The notes under the pieces are model-generated. The model made no database searches, was not told the origin of the DNA, and saw nothing but the letters and a program-made list of their open reading frames with translations. From Candidatus Deianiraea vastatrix (GTDB lineage: Bacteria > Pseudomonadota > Alphaproteobacteria > Rickettsiales > Deianiraeaceae), in contig NZ_CP029077.1 of NCBI RefSeq assembly GCF_007993655.1, forward strand, positions 552,744-616,743: a stretch of 64,000 nucleotides of DNA, given 5' to 3'. Position 1 is the first letter of the stretch, and every line of letters starts with the position of its first letter. A program made the translations under genes and the position numbers. Positions 26,474 through 35,976 of the stretch are shown piece by piece.

Positions 26474-27184
26474 ATGGGCATTATTCGTAAATCAAAAAAA
26501 ATTATTATCATCTCAGTATTTTTTCTACTTGGACTAATTTTTGCATCAATATTTGCAAAAGCGATAAGTAAAAAGAAGGCAGATATTGCAAAACAAGAAT
26601 ATGTTCAAATTACAGATCAAGGATTTTTAGACGCAGTTAAACTAAATCCCGATAAAGACATTTTTATTGGCGAAAAAGATGCAAAATTAACAATCATTAA
26701 ATACGGCTCGTTCACATGTCACCATTGTTCAAGTTTTTTTCAAAATGCATTTCCAAATATTTACAAATATTATATACAGTCTGGAAAAGCAGTATTTATT
26801 CACAGATCTGTAGTTGGAGATGTTCTTGCTTTTCAAGCAACAAAGGTATTATATTGCACCCCTGGAACGCCAGAAGAAAAAATGAAAGCAGCAATGCTAA
26901 TATACACATCTCAAATGTCTTGGATTAATTCAGACAAACATAAATCAATGGAAAAGTTAATTAAAGTCCTTTCATCTGTAAATATAATAAACAAAAAATA
27001 CATAAAACAATGCGTTGAAGATCCAAAACTTGAGGAAAGAATTATAGAAGAGCAAAATTTTATCATTAAAAACTTGAGTATAAGATCTACGCCAACTATT
27101 ATTATTGATGATATAAAAATTCGTGGCTATGCTGGATATTCAGCAATTAGCGATATTATAGAAAGCAAGCTTAAAAAAGAATAA
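26474..27184 (+). CDS. DsbA-family thiol:disulfide oxidoreductase
   Basis: 236 residues. Basic residues then a hydrophobic helix (about 9-30) form an uncleaved signal anchor, so the catalytic domain is periplasmic. The thioredoxin-fold active site is CHHC at Cys82-Cys85, preceded by IIKYGSFT, with the cis-Pro loop RSTPTIIIDD near residue 210. It oxidises or shuffles disulfides of exported proteins. Co-transcription with an outer-membrane protein and proximity to a cysteine-rich pilin-like protein suggests plausible clients. Confidence 0.88.
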   Translation: MGIIRKSKKIIIISVFFLLGLIFASIFAKAISKKKADIAKQEYVQITDQGFLDAVKLNPDKDIFIGEKDAKLTIIKYGSFTCHHCSSFFQNAFPNIYKYYIQSGKAVFIHRSVVGDVLAFQATKVLYCTPGTPEEKMKAAMLIYTSQMSWINSDKHKSMEKLIKVLSSVNIINKKYIKQCVEDPKLEERIIEEQNFIIKNLSIRSTPTIIIDDIKIRGYAGYSAISDIIESKLKKE

Positions 27185-27237
27185 TCTGTCTGACTATAAA
27201 ATACGGTTTTGTTTAAGAAAATTAATAATAAAATCTT

Positions 27238-28614
27238 TTAATCAATCTTTTTCATCTTTTTCTCAGATGGACTAATATCATCCGAATCGCTAGATTTTTT
27301 AGCTTTAGTCTCAGACTTTGAGCCAGAGCTATTCACAGTTTTTAAAACAGTATTTTTCAATATCATTCGTGGCTCTGAATGCCCAAGTATAGTCTCTCTT
27401 TCAACTACAACTTCAGATATATCTTTTTTACTAGGAACAGTGTACATTGCATTTCTTAAGCTATTTTCAATAATAGATCTCAGACCTCTTGCACCAGTTT
27501 TTCTTTCTTTTGCAAGTTTTGCTATTTCAATTAAAGATTCATGTGTAAATGTTAATTCAACTTTATCAATTGCAAACAGTTTCTTGTACTGCTTAATAAG
27601 TGCGTTTTTCGGCTCAGAAAGAACTCTTACAAGATCTTCTTCTGTTAAATCAAGAAGGCTTACAATTACAGGAAATCTTCCGATAAACTCTGGGATCATT
27701 CCATATTTTATAATATCTTCAACTTCAACACTTTTCATAACAGAAGTTATATCCATGTCATCTTTGTTCAATACTGTTGCACCAAATCCAATAGACGAAT
27801 TTTTCGTAACGCGCGCAGCAACTGTTTTCTCAATTCCAGCAAAAGCACCACCAACAATAAACAAAATATTCTCAGTATTGACCTGTGTAAATTCCTGATT
27901 TGGATGTTTTCTACCACCTTGTGGCGGAACGGATACAACGGTTCCTTCGACAATTTTTAAAAGAGCCTGCTGAACACCCTCCCCTGACACATCACGAGTA
28001 ATTGAAGGTCCATCACTTTTACGAGCAATTTTATCAATTTCATCTATATATATAATACCTTTTTCTGTTTTTTGAATGTCGTAATCTGCATTTTGAAGCA
28101 ATTTGACAACAACATTTTCAACATCTTCACCAACATAACCTGCCTCTGTTAAAGTCGTTGCATCGGAAATTGCAAAAGGAACATTAATGATTTTTGCAAC
28201 AGTTTGCGCAATTAATGTTTTACCGGTACCAGTTGGCCCTACAACCAAAACATTAGATTTAGAAACCTTCACATCTCTTATATCCGATGAAAATTGTGAA
28301 TTTTCCTGCATAGACATTGTTATACGCTTATAATGATTATAAACTGCAACTGTTACAACTTTTTTTGCATCATCTTGCCCTATAATGTATTCATCAAGCA
28401 TAGACTTCATCTTTTCTGGTGTTGGGATTTCAATTTTATCGCCAGATTTTACAAGTGATTTTTCAGCCTCTTCTTTAATAATTTCATGACACAAATCAAC
28501 GCATTCATTGCAAATAAATACATTTGGACCAGCTATCAACTTTACAACATCTTTTTGACTTTTTCCACAGAAGGAACAGTATAAAATCGCGCTTGGTTTC
28601 TTAAGATCTGACAT
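27238..28614 (-). CDS. clpX: ATP-dependent Clp protease ATPase subunit ClpX
   Basis: 458 residues. The N-terminal zinc-binding domain has CSFCGKSQ and [11 protein letters not shown]. The AAA+ module shows Walker A GPTGTGKT, Walker [11 protein letters not shown], and the pore loop GYVGED. After the usual end of the family there is an extra tail of about 35 residues rich in Ser, Lys and Asp. ClpX unfolds tagged substrates and feeds them to ClpP, encoded just upstream, 9 bases away, on the same strand. Confidence 0.97.
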   Translation of the reverse strand: MSDLKKPSAILYCSFCGKSQKDVVKLIAGPNVFICNECVDLCHEIIKEEAEKSLVKSGDKIEIPTPEKMKSMLDEYIIGQDDAKKVVTVAVYNHYKRITMSMQENSQFSSDIRDVKVSKSNVLVVGPTGTGKTLIAQTVAKIINVPFAISDATTLTEAGYVGEDVENVVVKLLQNADYDIQKTEKGIIYIDEIDKIARKSDGPSITRDVSGEGVQQALLKIVEGTVVSVPPQGGRKHPNQEFTQVNTENILFIVGGAFAGIEKTVAARVTKNSSIGFGATVLNKDDMDITSVMKSVEVEDIIKYGMIPEFIGRFPVIVSLLDLTEEDLVRVLSEPKNALIKQYKKLFAIDKVELTFTHESLIEIAKLAKERKTGARGLRSIIENSLRNAMYTVPSKKDISEVVVERETILGHSEPRMILKNTVLKTVNSSGSKSETKAKKSSDSDDISPSEKKMKKID

Positions 28615-28623
28615 ATATACAAA

Positions 28624-29256
28624 TTAAAATTTTAAACTACCTCTATTTTCAATAACATGGTCTATAATTCCAAATTTTTGAGCATCATCCGGCCCCATGA
28701 AATTATCACGCTCCATCGCAGCCTCAACAATTGAAAGCTTTTGACCTGTGTGCTTTACATATATATTATTCAATTTTTGCTTTATTTTAAGCATTTCTTT
28801 CATGTGAATTTCCATATCCGTTGCTTGACCAGAATATCCGCCTGACGGTTGGTGAATCATAATTCTTGAATTTGGAAGTGAATATCTCTTACCTGCGGCA
28901 CCTGATGTTAAAATTAAAGACCCAGCCGAACAAGCTTGACCTATGCAAACCGTGCAAATATCTGGTTTAATGAATTGCATTGTATCATAAATTGCCATTG
29001 CAGAAGTCACAACGCCACCTGGTGAATTAATATACATCCATATATCCTTATCTGGATTTTCCGCCTCAAGAAATAAAAGCTGTGCAACTATTAGTGTTGA
29101 CATATCGTCATGAAATCCACCAGATATAAAAACAACCCTCTCTTTTAAAAGACGAGAATATATGTCAAAAGAACGCTCACCTCTGGCCGTTTGTTCAATT
29201 ACCATCGGAACCAGTGTATTTATAATTTCGTTGTTTGCTCCAGTAAAATTCAACAT
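28624..29256 (-). CDS. clpP: ATP-dependent Clp protease proteolytic subunit ClpP
   Basis: About 210 residues from ATG 29256; the frame extends to 29301 but the normal start [20 protein letters not shown] matches the shorter form. Catalytic residues: Ser in [11 protein letters not shown], His in [10 protein letters not shown], Asp in [11 protein letters not shown]. The Ser loop differs from the common GQAASMGA as CSAG. ClpP forms the tetradecameric proteolytic chamber for ClpX. clpP and clpX form an operon; tig (trigger factor), often first in this operon, is absent. Confidence 0.95.
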   Translation of the reverse strand: MLNFTGANNEIINTLVPMVIEQTARGERSFDIYSRLLKERVVFISGGFHDDMSTLIVAQLLFLEAENPDKDIWMYINSPGGVVTSAMAIYDTMQFIKPDICTVCIGQACSAGSLILTSGAAGKRYSLPNSRIMIHQPSGGYSGQATDMEIHMKEMLKIKQKLNNIYVKHTGQKLSIVEAAMERDNFMGPDDAQKFGIIDHVIENRGSLKF

Positions 29257-29324
29257 CTTTATAAAAAATAACTTAATCTCACGATAATGATAATACAGCA
29301 AGATTATTAATAATCAAGTTTTTT

Positions 29325-29927
29325 TTAAATATTTTTTTTATTTTTCAAACCAAAGTATACATCATCGGTAATTGACATCATTAAAACATCAACATGACTA
29401 TTGTTTTTATACCTCCTGTATTTTGGCAATATTCCATCTTTCGTCATTCCATTTTTCTCAAGAACACGAATTGAAGCTATGTTGGTTTGATCAAGCTGAG
29501 AATCAATTCTTACAACCTTCATAACTTCAAAGGCATACTTTAACGCCATACCTATTGCCTTTGTCATTATTCCGCGATTATGATATTTTCCAATAATATT
29601 ATAAGACAATTCCGCTTTTTGATTATGCCTATCCCAAGATGGAAATCCACAAGTTCCAACTGCCTTATTGGTTGATTTTTCTGCAATAAACCAATAAATA
29701 CTTTTTTTAAATAAATAACAATTTGCATAATACCTAGCCTCTTCTTTCATATCCTCGTCTGTATGAGGAATGCAATCATCTGGAACAAATTTTATAACCA
29801 ACGGATCTGTATAAATCTCCTTTATAGAAAGACAATCCTCTTGCAATATTGTTGGCTGACGCAAAATGAAATCCTCGTGAAAATCAATTATTGGAAACCT
29901 GGAGTAAATATCATCAATATAGTTCAT
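29325..29927 (-). CDS. GNAT-family N-acetyltransferase (RimJ-like)
   Basis: 200 residues. The RimJ/RimL subgroup pattern is present: EDCLSIKEIYTDPLVIKFV, KAVGTCGFPSWDRHNQKAELSYNI, YHNRGIMTKAIGMALKYAF (the acetyl-CoA binding motif) and VRIDSQLDQTNIASIRVLEKNGM. It would acetylate an amino group on a protein or small molecule; the substrate is unknown. It sits between the divergent Ffh gene and clpP, all on the minus strand. Confidence 0.85.
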   Translation of the reverse strand: MNYIDDIYSRFPIIDFHEDFILRQPTILQEDCLSIKEIYTDPLVIKFVPDDCIPHTDEDMKEEARYYANCYLFKKSIYWFIAEKSTNKAVGTCGFPSWDRHNQKAELSYNIIGKYHNRGIMTKAIGMALKYAFEVMKVVRIDSQLDQTNIASIRVLEKNGMTKDGILPKYRRYKNNSHVDVLMMSITDDVYFGLKNKKNI

Positions 29928-29934
29928 ATATAAA

Positions 29935-31191
29935 TTAGACTTTTACAAAATCATTAACAATTAAATCTTCATACAACAAAGTTGACTCAACTTTACTTAT
30001 ATCAGTTTTTGAAAAAGACGTACTATTTTTAATAGACTCAAACGTAATAATTAATTTTTCAAAAATTTTTACATGAATTTGAGCTAAATTTGCTATCTCT
30101 TTTTTCCTATCATAGCTCATGGTTATTGGCTTGTGTAATTCAAAATGCGTCATAAAATTTGACAATTTATCTATTGCCAACGATATATTTGTATTTGTAT
30201 TTTTTGTATTAAACAAATATTTTAACTCTCTAAATGTAGAAATTGACATGCCTAAATTTGAAACATCATCTTGATAACTTGACACATCTAAATCAAACAA
30301 TATCCTTGAAATAAATTTCTCAGAATTAAACAAAGATAAATCATCTATAGACTCGCCATCGGCTATATAATATATAGGCTTTAAAGATGCAGTCTTGATA
30401 TTTATAATAGATCCAAAATTAACATTTGCATCAAATTTAGTAAAGCAAACACCTGTAATATCAACATGTTCCATGGTTTTTTTGACCAAGTCAATTGATG
30501 AATTACCATACATACTGTCACATACTAATAATTGCTCTGTAAAATGAAATCCAGATATTGTATTTTTTAACTTTAAAATAGAATCCTCATCGCAGCTTAT
30601 GCCAAATGTGTCTATTATTAAAATATCACATTTTTCACATTTTTTATAAATCATCTCAAGCATTTGCCTAGGTGATAGATTTTCTGCATTTAGCAAAATT
30701 GACTTAACACCAGTGTCTTTAGTTAAAATTCGAAGCTGTTTTTGTGCCCCATCTCTTTGGTCATCTATACTTGCAACGCAAACCTTGTATCCAATTTTGC
30801 TAAATTTATTAGCAATCTTCACACATGTCAAAGTTTTTCCACAGCCATGAGAGCCAATAATTAATATATCATTTCTACTATATTCATCTAATATAATATC
30901 AGATGATTTATAGCCAAGTATAAAATACATTACATCAGACAATGCAGATTTAATAATTTTTAACATTTCATCATAACATATCAAATCTTTTATATTGCAT
31001 GCCAATATTTTCTTCTTAACTTGAGCTATAATTTCATTTACAACAAAAGTATTAACACCCTGAGAAACCAATTCATTACTCAAAACATCAATAACCTCAG
31101 ACTGCACTTGCTCGTTTGCACCAGTTTTTATAAACTGCTTAATTTTATCTTTAAAGTCTTTAAACAAGATAGAAAATAACTCTTTAGCCAT
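29935..31191 (-). CDS. ffh: Divergent SRP54/Ffh GTPase
   Basis: 418 residues with the full SRP54 order but degraded motifs. The N-domain helices (1-85) precede a P-loop GSHGCGKT at 113-120 (normally GxxGxGKTTT). The G2 motif is DDQRDGAQKQLRIL, G3 is DTFGI at 194-198 instead of DTAGR, G4 is TKFDANVNFG at 251-260 instead of TKxDGxxxGG, and GESIDDLSLFNSEKF matches the closing motif. In the M domain the RNA-binding motif SRxxRIAxGSG is reduced to YDRKKEIANLAQ (360-371) and the SMTxxER helix is missing. It either replaces the canonical Ffh or is a paralogue with weakened GTPase and RNA binding. Confidence 0.72.
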   Translation of the reverse strand: MAKELFSILFKDFKDKIKQFIKTGANEQVQSEVIDVLSNELVSQGVNTFVVNEIIAQVKKKILACNIKDLICYDEMLKIIKSALSDVMYFILGYKSSDIILDEYSRNDILIIGSHGCGKTLTCVKIANKFSKIGYKVCVASIDDQRDGAQKQLRILTKDTGVKSILLNAENLSPRQMLEMIYKKCEKCDILIIDTFGISCDEDSILKLKNTISGFHFTEQLLVCDSMYGNSSIDLVKKTMEHVDITGVCFTKFDANVNFGSIINIKTASLKPIYYIADGESIDDLSLFNSEKFISRILFDLDVSSYQDDVSNLGMSISTFRELKYLFNTKNTNTNISLAIDKLSNFMTHFELHKPITMSYDRKKEIANLAQIHVKIFEKLIITFESIKNSTSFSKTDISKVESTLLYEDLIVNDFVKV

Positions 31192-31273
31192 TGTAAAACA
31201 AAAAAAATATAAATCAAATATTTTGTTGATTTTTTTATTTTTATTTTTACAATGAGGAAATTAGATAAAATCT

Positions 31274-31489
31274 ATGATATTATGCATTAAAACTTCAACC
31301 TCAATCAAAGAATTTAACTCAAACAGCTTTTTAGTGACTCAAAATGATGATGAAATTGAAATTCTTGAAAATCACGAGGATATAATATATGTTATAAAAA
31401 ATGGAATAGTAAAAATTAATAACGAAGAAATAAATATCAAAGATGGAATATTGCAAATAGTAAATAATAAAGCAAGTATTTTGTGTTAG
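31274..31489 (+). CDS. Small beta-rich protein resembling the ATP synthase epsilon N-domain
   Basis: 71 residues. It has the rhythm of the epsilon-subunit beta-sandwich: an early strand, then EIEILENHEDIIYVIKNG, then NEEINIKDGILQIVNNKASIL, close in layout to the family's pattern with GxLPGH, LKPG, and fVsGGfveVxxnxVtiL. The usual C-terminal helical hairpin is absent, so it would be a minimal epsilon. It is alone, without atpD. The assignment is an inference from pattern and could be wrong. A GAGG at 31254-31257 lies a little too far upstream to be a clear ribosome site. Confidence 0.5.
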   Translation: MILCIKTSTSIKEFNSNSFLVTQNDDEIEILENHEDIIYVIKNGIVKINNEEINIKDGILQIVNNKASILC

Positions 31490-31515
31490 AATTTAACAAT
31501 ACATCAATACTTTAT

Positions 31516-32673
31516 CTAATTTTTAATTAAATGTTTTACAATATAATTTACCATTTTTAGCCCGTCATCACTTGGGTAAATTTTGTCATTTTCCATTAAA
31601 AGAAGGTTATTTTTTATTAGAAAATCAAGTTTTTCTGTATCAATATTGTCAAAAATATCAATCTTTAAGCGATTTTTTATATCCTTTATATCAATTCCAA
31701 GTTTTGTCCGAAGAGACATGAGTAAGATTTCATAGACTTGATTTTCATGCGTTATTTCTTCAAATTTTTGCGTTCCAATGCCATTTTTTTGCACAATTTC
31801 TGACCATTTTGAGGGTTTATGGTGATTCATCGTCTCAAAACGCCTGCCATCGATAAAAACACGACCGTGAGCGCCAGCGCCAATTCCAATATAGTCCTTC
31901 ACCTGCCAATATCCAAGATTATGCCTGCACTCAAAGCCGTTTTTCGCATAATTTGAAACCTCATATCGATTAAAACCGAAGTTTTCCATTTTTTTTCCAA
32001 CAATATCGTACATTTCCTCTAAAATTTCCGTATTTGGCAGAGAAAGTTGATTATTTTTCGCCATTGCAAAAAAATCCGTACCCTTTTCAATTGTTAGATT
32101 GTAAGCCGAAATATGCGATTGACTAAAGGAATTTAGGGCAAAATCAAAGTCACGATTTAAGTCCGCTACAGTCTGCTTTGGAAGCCCAAACATCAAGTCA
32201 AATGAGACATTTTTAAATATTTTACACGCAGATTTTACCGCATTTTCAGCATCAATACTGCTATGAGTTCGCCCTATTTGCTTTAAAAAAAAGTCGTCAA
32301 AAGACTGAATTCCAATTGAAACCCTGTTTACTCCAGCGTCTTTAAAATCGGAAAATTTTTCGGCTTCAAAAGAAGATGGGTTTGCCTCAAGCGTAATTTC
32401 AATATCGTCATCGCATATAAAATTGTTTTTAATCAGCGAAATTATCGATAAAACCTCATGTTTTTCCATTAAAGACGGTGTTCCTCCGCCAAAAAATATG
32501 GTTTTTACTTTATGGGTTTTTGCAATTTTTTCGCTGTAATGCAAAATTTCTTTTTCATAAGATGAAGCAAAAATTTTCCTGTCCTCGTAGCTGTAAATAA
32601 AGCTATTAAAATCGCAATATGGACAAAGAGATTTACAAAATGGCCAGTGAATATAGACAAAAAGTTCTTGCAT
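31516..32673 (-). CDS. hemW: Radical SAM protein HemW (HemN-like)
   Basis: 385 residues. The radical SAM cluster motif CKSLCPYCDFNSF (Cys-x3-Cys-x2-Cys) is near residue 14, GGGTPSLM follows, and VSIGIQSF and GRTHSSIDA are typical of the family. HemW is a heme-binding chaperone in respiratory enzyme maturation; it was formerly called oxygen-independent coproporphyrinogen oxidase. Its ATG overlaps the lon stop as TAATG, so it is translationally coupled to lon. Confidence 0.9.
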   Translation of the reverse strand: MQELFVYIHWPFCKSLCPYCDFNSFIYSYEDRKIFASSYEKEILHYSEKIAKTHKVKTIFFGGGTPSLMEKHEVLSIISLIKNNFICDDDIEITLEANPSSFEAEKFSDFKDAGVNRVSIGIQSFDDFFLKQIGRTHSSIDAENAVKSACKIFKNVSFDLMFGLPKQTVADLNRDFDFALNSFSQSHISAYNLTIEKGTDFFAMAKNNQLSLPNTEILEEMYDIVGKKMENFGFNRYEVSNYAKNGFECRHNLGYWQVKDYIGIGAGAHGRVFIDGRRFETMNHHKPSKWSEIVQKNGIGTQKFEEITHENQVYEILLMSLRTKLGIDIKDIKNRLKIDIFDNIDTEKLDFLIKNNLLLMENDKIYPSDDGLKMVNYIVKHLIKN

Positions 32674-35327
32674 TAAAACAAATCAAGATTTTCGGTTTTT
32701 TCCTCAAGTTTAGGTTGCTGTTTTGCTTCGTTTTTTACTTCTTTTACCTCTTTTTTTACTACCTTCTTTACAACTTTTTTTACCTCCTTTTTTTCTTGTT
32801 TTGGTTTTTCAGTTTTTTTAGCCTCTTTTTCTATCTTTTTATCACCAGTTGCAAAAATTTCATCACCAATTGATATTCTAACCGCTTCATCTAGTGTTTT
32901 ACATGGATGGATTTTCAATTTGTTTTTAATATCTTCTGGAATTTCCTCAAGATCTTTTATATTTGCAAAAGGTATTATGACATCGGTGATTTTTTCGCGC
33001 GCCGCAGCCGTCAATTTTTCACGAAGCCCGCCAATTGCGGTAACGCTTCCACGAAGTGTCATTTCACCAGTCATTGCAACGGTTTTTTTAATTGGAATGT
33101 CGCTCATTATTGACAAAATATTCGTTGAAATAGCAACGCCCGCAGATGGCCCGTCTTTTGGAGTTGCTCCTTCTGGTGCATGAATATGCAAGTCAAAAGC
33201 GTCAAAATCGTGTTTAAGATTAAACTTTTCGGTATTTGATCTAATGTAACTATAGCACGCCTCCATAGATTCTTTCATTACATTTCCAAGGCTACCAGTG
33301 CATTTTAAAGTGCCCTTCCCTTTTGTTTTTACCCCTTCAATAAGCAGAACATCGCCGCCAGCACTTGTGTAAGCAAGCCCATTTACAACCCCAACCATAT
33401 CTTTATTTGTAAGCTCTGAATGCTCAAATTTCTCAACACCAAGATAGCCCTTTATGTCGTCTTTGTTGATTACAACTGAGTATTCTGGTTTTTCGCTTTT
33501 TTTCTTCTTTTTGTCGGTATTTAGCTCAAATTCTGCAGGATTTTCATGTTTTACATCTTGAGATTTCAAATACTGGACAACATTTTTTCTTGCAATTTTT
33601 GCAACGCAGCGCTCAAGTTCGCGAACACCTGCTTCACGAGTGTATTTATCAATAATGTGAGAAATTGCATCATCTGTAAAGCTACATTTTTCCGAGTTTA
33701 AACCGCATTCTTCAAATTTTTTCTTTACAATATATTTTTTTGCAATTTCAAGCTTTTCCTGTTCAAGATAGCTTGGAATGTGAATAAGTTCCATTCTATC
33801 ACGAAGTGGCTGGGAAAATTGAAGACTATTTGCCGTTGCAACAAACACAACATTTGATATATCGTAACCAACTTCAAGATAATGGTCGTTAAATGATTTA
33901 TTTTGCTCTGGATCTAAAATTTCAAGCATTGCAGATGCAGGGTCTCCACGATAATCAGAAGACATTTTATCAATTTCATCAAGTAATATAACGGGATTTG
34001 ACACTTTTGCTTTCTTCATTGCCTGTATTATCTTTCCAGGAAGGGCGCCAATATATGTCCTTCTATGTCCAAAAAGCTCTGAGGCATCGTGCAGTCCTCC
34101 AAGTGAAATCTTTACATACTCCCTGCCCATTGCTTTTGCAATTGAGCGAACAAGTGTTGTTTTTCCAACACCTGGTGCGCCATGTAAACATAGAACCGTT
34201 CCGCTTGCCTTTTTCAAGTTTTTTTGAACTGCAATGTACTCTATAATTGTATCTTTTGCTTTATCCATTCCATAGTGAGAACTTGTTAAAATATCAATTG
34301 CATCGGAAAGTTTTACATCATTTGTTGAGAATTTTTTCCAAGGCAGTGCAAAAACCAAGTCAAGATACGACTTTATTATCCCAGCCTCTGAAGACATTGC
34401 CGATACATTTTGCAATTTTTTAATCTCATCTTCGATTTTTTCCCTTGCCTCCTGTGAAAGTCCGGTATTTTTATTCATCATTTCTCGATATTTCTCAGAG
34501 ACGGCAAAAGAATCATCAACATCGCCAAGCTCCTTTTTAATGATTTTCATTTGCTCGTTTAGGAAATATTCTCGCTGATTTTTATCAATTTGCGAACGAA
34601 CCCTGTCATGCAAAGCTTTTTCAGCTTTTAATATTTCAATTTCAGAAGAAATGATTTTTAAAACCTCTTCTATTCTTTTTTCAAAATCAAGTAAACATAA
34701 AATATCTAATTTTCTTCTTTCATCAATTGATAAAAATGATGTTGCAACATCAACTGCTAAAGGTAAGTTTTGAGCAGCAGAAATGTTTTTAACCGTATCT
34801 TGTGGTACTTTTTTGTTTAAAGATAGGTAGACTTCATATAAATTTAATATCGATCTCAAGAAAGCCTGAGCCTTTGCGTCATCTTTTATTTCTGTATTAA
34901 TTAACTTGTAATCACATGTTACAGTGTCGCCAAAGTAATATTTACTAACTTGAACTCTACTTTTAGAGTCAACAAGTAACTTTACCGTTTCATCTGGAAG
35001 CGATATACATTGCAAAATCGTTCCAATAATAGCAATATTTGACATATCGCCATCTGAAACTTCATCTTTACTGGAATCATATTGCATAGAAAAAACAATG
35101 TTTCTGTCATTTTTTAAAGCGGCATAAACTGCGTTTATTGATTTTTTGCGACCTATAAAAAGAGAGACTATGGTACCAGGAAACATAACGATATCCCTTA
35201 CCGGAACAACAGGCGCACCAAATTGTTCTTGACCAAAAGTTGTTGAAATAAAAGATTTATCCTCCAAAGTCTCGTCTTTTTCAACTTTTGCCTTGCGTGG
35301 TTTTTTTTCTTTCTTATTTTCAGCCAT
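32673..35327 (-). CDS. lon: ATP-dependent protease Lon
   Basis: About 884 residues from ATG 35327 (the frame is open to 35399). An N-terminal Lys/Glu-rich segment is followed by the LON substrate domain (PVVPVRDIVMFPGTIV), AAA+ module with Walker A GAPGVGKTT and Walker B VILLDEIDK, and protease domain with catalytic Ser in KDGPSAGVAI and Lys downstream in RGSVTAIGGLREKL. The last 60 residues form a highly charged tail with repeated KKVV and KEVK units that is not part of the catalytic core. Lon degrades damaged and regulatory proteins in the cytoplasm. Confidence 0.96.
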   Translation of the reverse strand: MAENKKEKKPRKAKVEKDETLEDKSFISTTFGQEQFGAPVVPVRDIVMFPGTIVSLFIGRKKSINAVYAALKNDRNIVFSMQYDSSKDEVSDGDMSNIAIIGTILQCISLPDETVKLLVDSKSRVQVSKYYFGDTVTCDYKLINTEIKDDAKAQAFLRSILNLYEVYLSLNKKVPQDTVKNISAAQNLPLAVDVATSFLSIDERRKLDILCLLDFEKRIEEVLKIISSEIEILKAEKALHDRVRSQIDKNQREYFLNEQMKIIKKELGDVDDSFAVSEKYREMMNKNTGLSQEAREKIEDEIKKLQNVSAMSSEAGIIKSYLDLVFALPWKKFSTNDVKLSDAIDILTSSHYGMDKAKDTIIEYIAVQKNLKKASGTVLCLHGAPGVGKTTLVRSIAKAMGREYVKISLGGLHDASELFGHRRTYIGALPGKIIQAMKKAKVSNPVILLDEIDKMSSDYRGDPASAMLEILDPEQNKSFNDHYLEVGYDISNVVFVATANSLQFSQPLRDRMELIHIPSYLEQEKLEIAKKYIVKKKFEECGLNSEKCSFTDDAISHIIDKYTREAGVRELERCVAKIARKNVVQYLKSQDVKHENPAEFELNTDKKKKKSEKPEYSVVINKDDIKGYLGVEKFEHSELTNKDMVGVVNGLAYTSAGGDVLLIEGVKTKGKGTLKCTGSLGNVMKESMEACYSYIRSNTEKFNLKHDFDAFDLHIHAPEGATPKDGPSAGVAISTNILSIMSDIPIKKTVAMTGEMTLRGSVTAIGGLREKLTAAAREKITDVIIPFANIKDLEEIPEDIKNKLKIHPCKTLDEAVRISIGDEIFATGDKKIEKEAKKTEKPKQEKKEVKKVVKKVVKKEVKEVKNEAKQQPKLEEKTENLDLF

Positions 35328-35382
35328 AAACCTATACTTTTTTCTATTTATATGTATGAAAAAATAAAAAGCAATTTTTTTC

Positions 35383-35411
35383 TTGACAATTATTTTCACA
35401 AAGTAGATATT
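35383..35411 (+). promoter_or_regulatory. Candidate promoter for rpmE
   Basis: TTGACA at 35383-35388 and GATATT at 35406-35411 are separated by 17 bases. Transcription should start near 35418, leaving only about 5 bases before ATG 35423, or 17 before ATG 35435. The mRNA would be almost leaderless with the first start. Confidence 0.5.
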
Positions 35412-35422
35412 GTTTGTAAATC

Positions 35423-35755
35423 ATGTGTTCTTGTATGTCCAAAGCAACCGATAAAAATGTAAAAAAAGCCCCTCAAGCTTCATCAAAGCAACAAAAAGAT
35501 GGTAAGAAAGTTAAAAGAAAACTTCAAGACTTCGGCTTAACCTATCATAAAGTTGTTTTAATAGATACTGAAGGATGCAAAATTTCAACATACTCAACCT
35601 ATGGCAAAGATGGACAAGAAATTAAACTTGAAACTTGCCCAAAATCTCATTCAGCTTGGAAAAGTGGCGTTATGGATATTGCAAATTCAAAAGATTTAAA
35701 TGTTAAGAAATTTAATAGTAAATACGGGAATATATCTTCTTCAGATTTAGTTTAA
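35423..35755 (+). CDS. rpmE: 50S ribosomal protein bL31 with N-terminal extension
   Basis: 110 residues, versus about 70-75 normally. Residues 40-110 carry the bL31 pattern: LTYHKVVLIDTEG, STYGKDGQEIKLE, SHSAWKSG and KKFNSKYGN. The first 38 residues are a Lys/Gln-rich extension. The zinc cysteines of the C+ form are absent at the usual place; a CxC at residues 2-4 is from the extension. ATG 35435 (MSKATDK) is an equally plausible start. bL31 sits at the central protuberance bridging the subunits. Confidence 0.85.
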   Translation: MCSCMSKATDKNVKKAPQASSKQQKDGKKVKRKLQDFGLTYHKVVLIDTEGCKISTYSTYGKDGQEIKLETCPKSHSAWKSGVMDIANSKDLNVKKFNSKYGNISSSDLV

Positions 35756-35759
35756 CGCA

Positions 35760-35790
35760 AATGAAAGTAAAGAATATCTTTATTTTCATT
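35760..35790 (+). terminator. Hairpin after rpmE, likely terminator
   Basis: Bases 35760-35772 can pair with 35778-35790 to form a 13-bp stem with one G-T pair and a five-base AATAT loop. It begins 5 bases after the rpmE stop. A short A/T stretch follows rather than a clean T-run. Confidence 0.5.
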
Positions 35791-35976
35791 ATTTAAAATT
35801 AAGAATAATTCTGTATAATCTTGACTGACAAAGTAATTTCAAAAACACGACGTTGCAAAATAATATTTTTATTACGCATTCAAAATCAAATATTTATCAT
35901 TTTGTGAGTTTTACTAAAGGATTCTTTTTTAGAATAAGAAAATTTATCAATAATATTTTGTGAGTAATTAAAGTAT

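Noticed and set aside
32673-32873. A plus-strand hydrophobic frame opposite the lon tail
   Set aside because: It is the antisense of Lys-rich repeats (AAA/AAG codons read as TTT/CTT), hence the Phe/Leu-rich product; lon is clearly the real gene.
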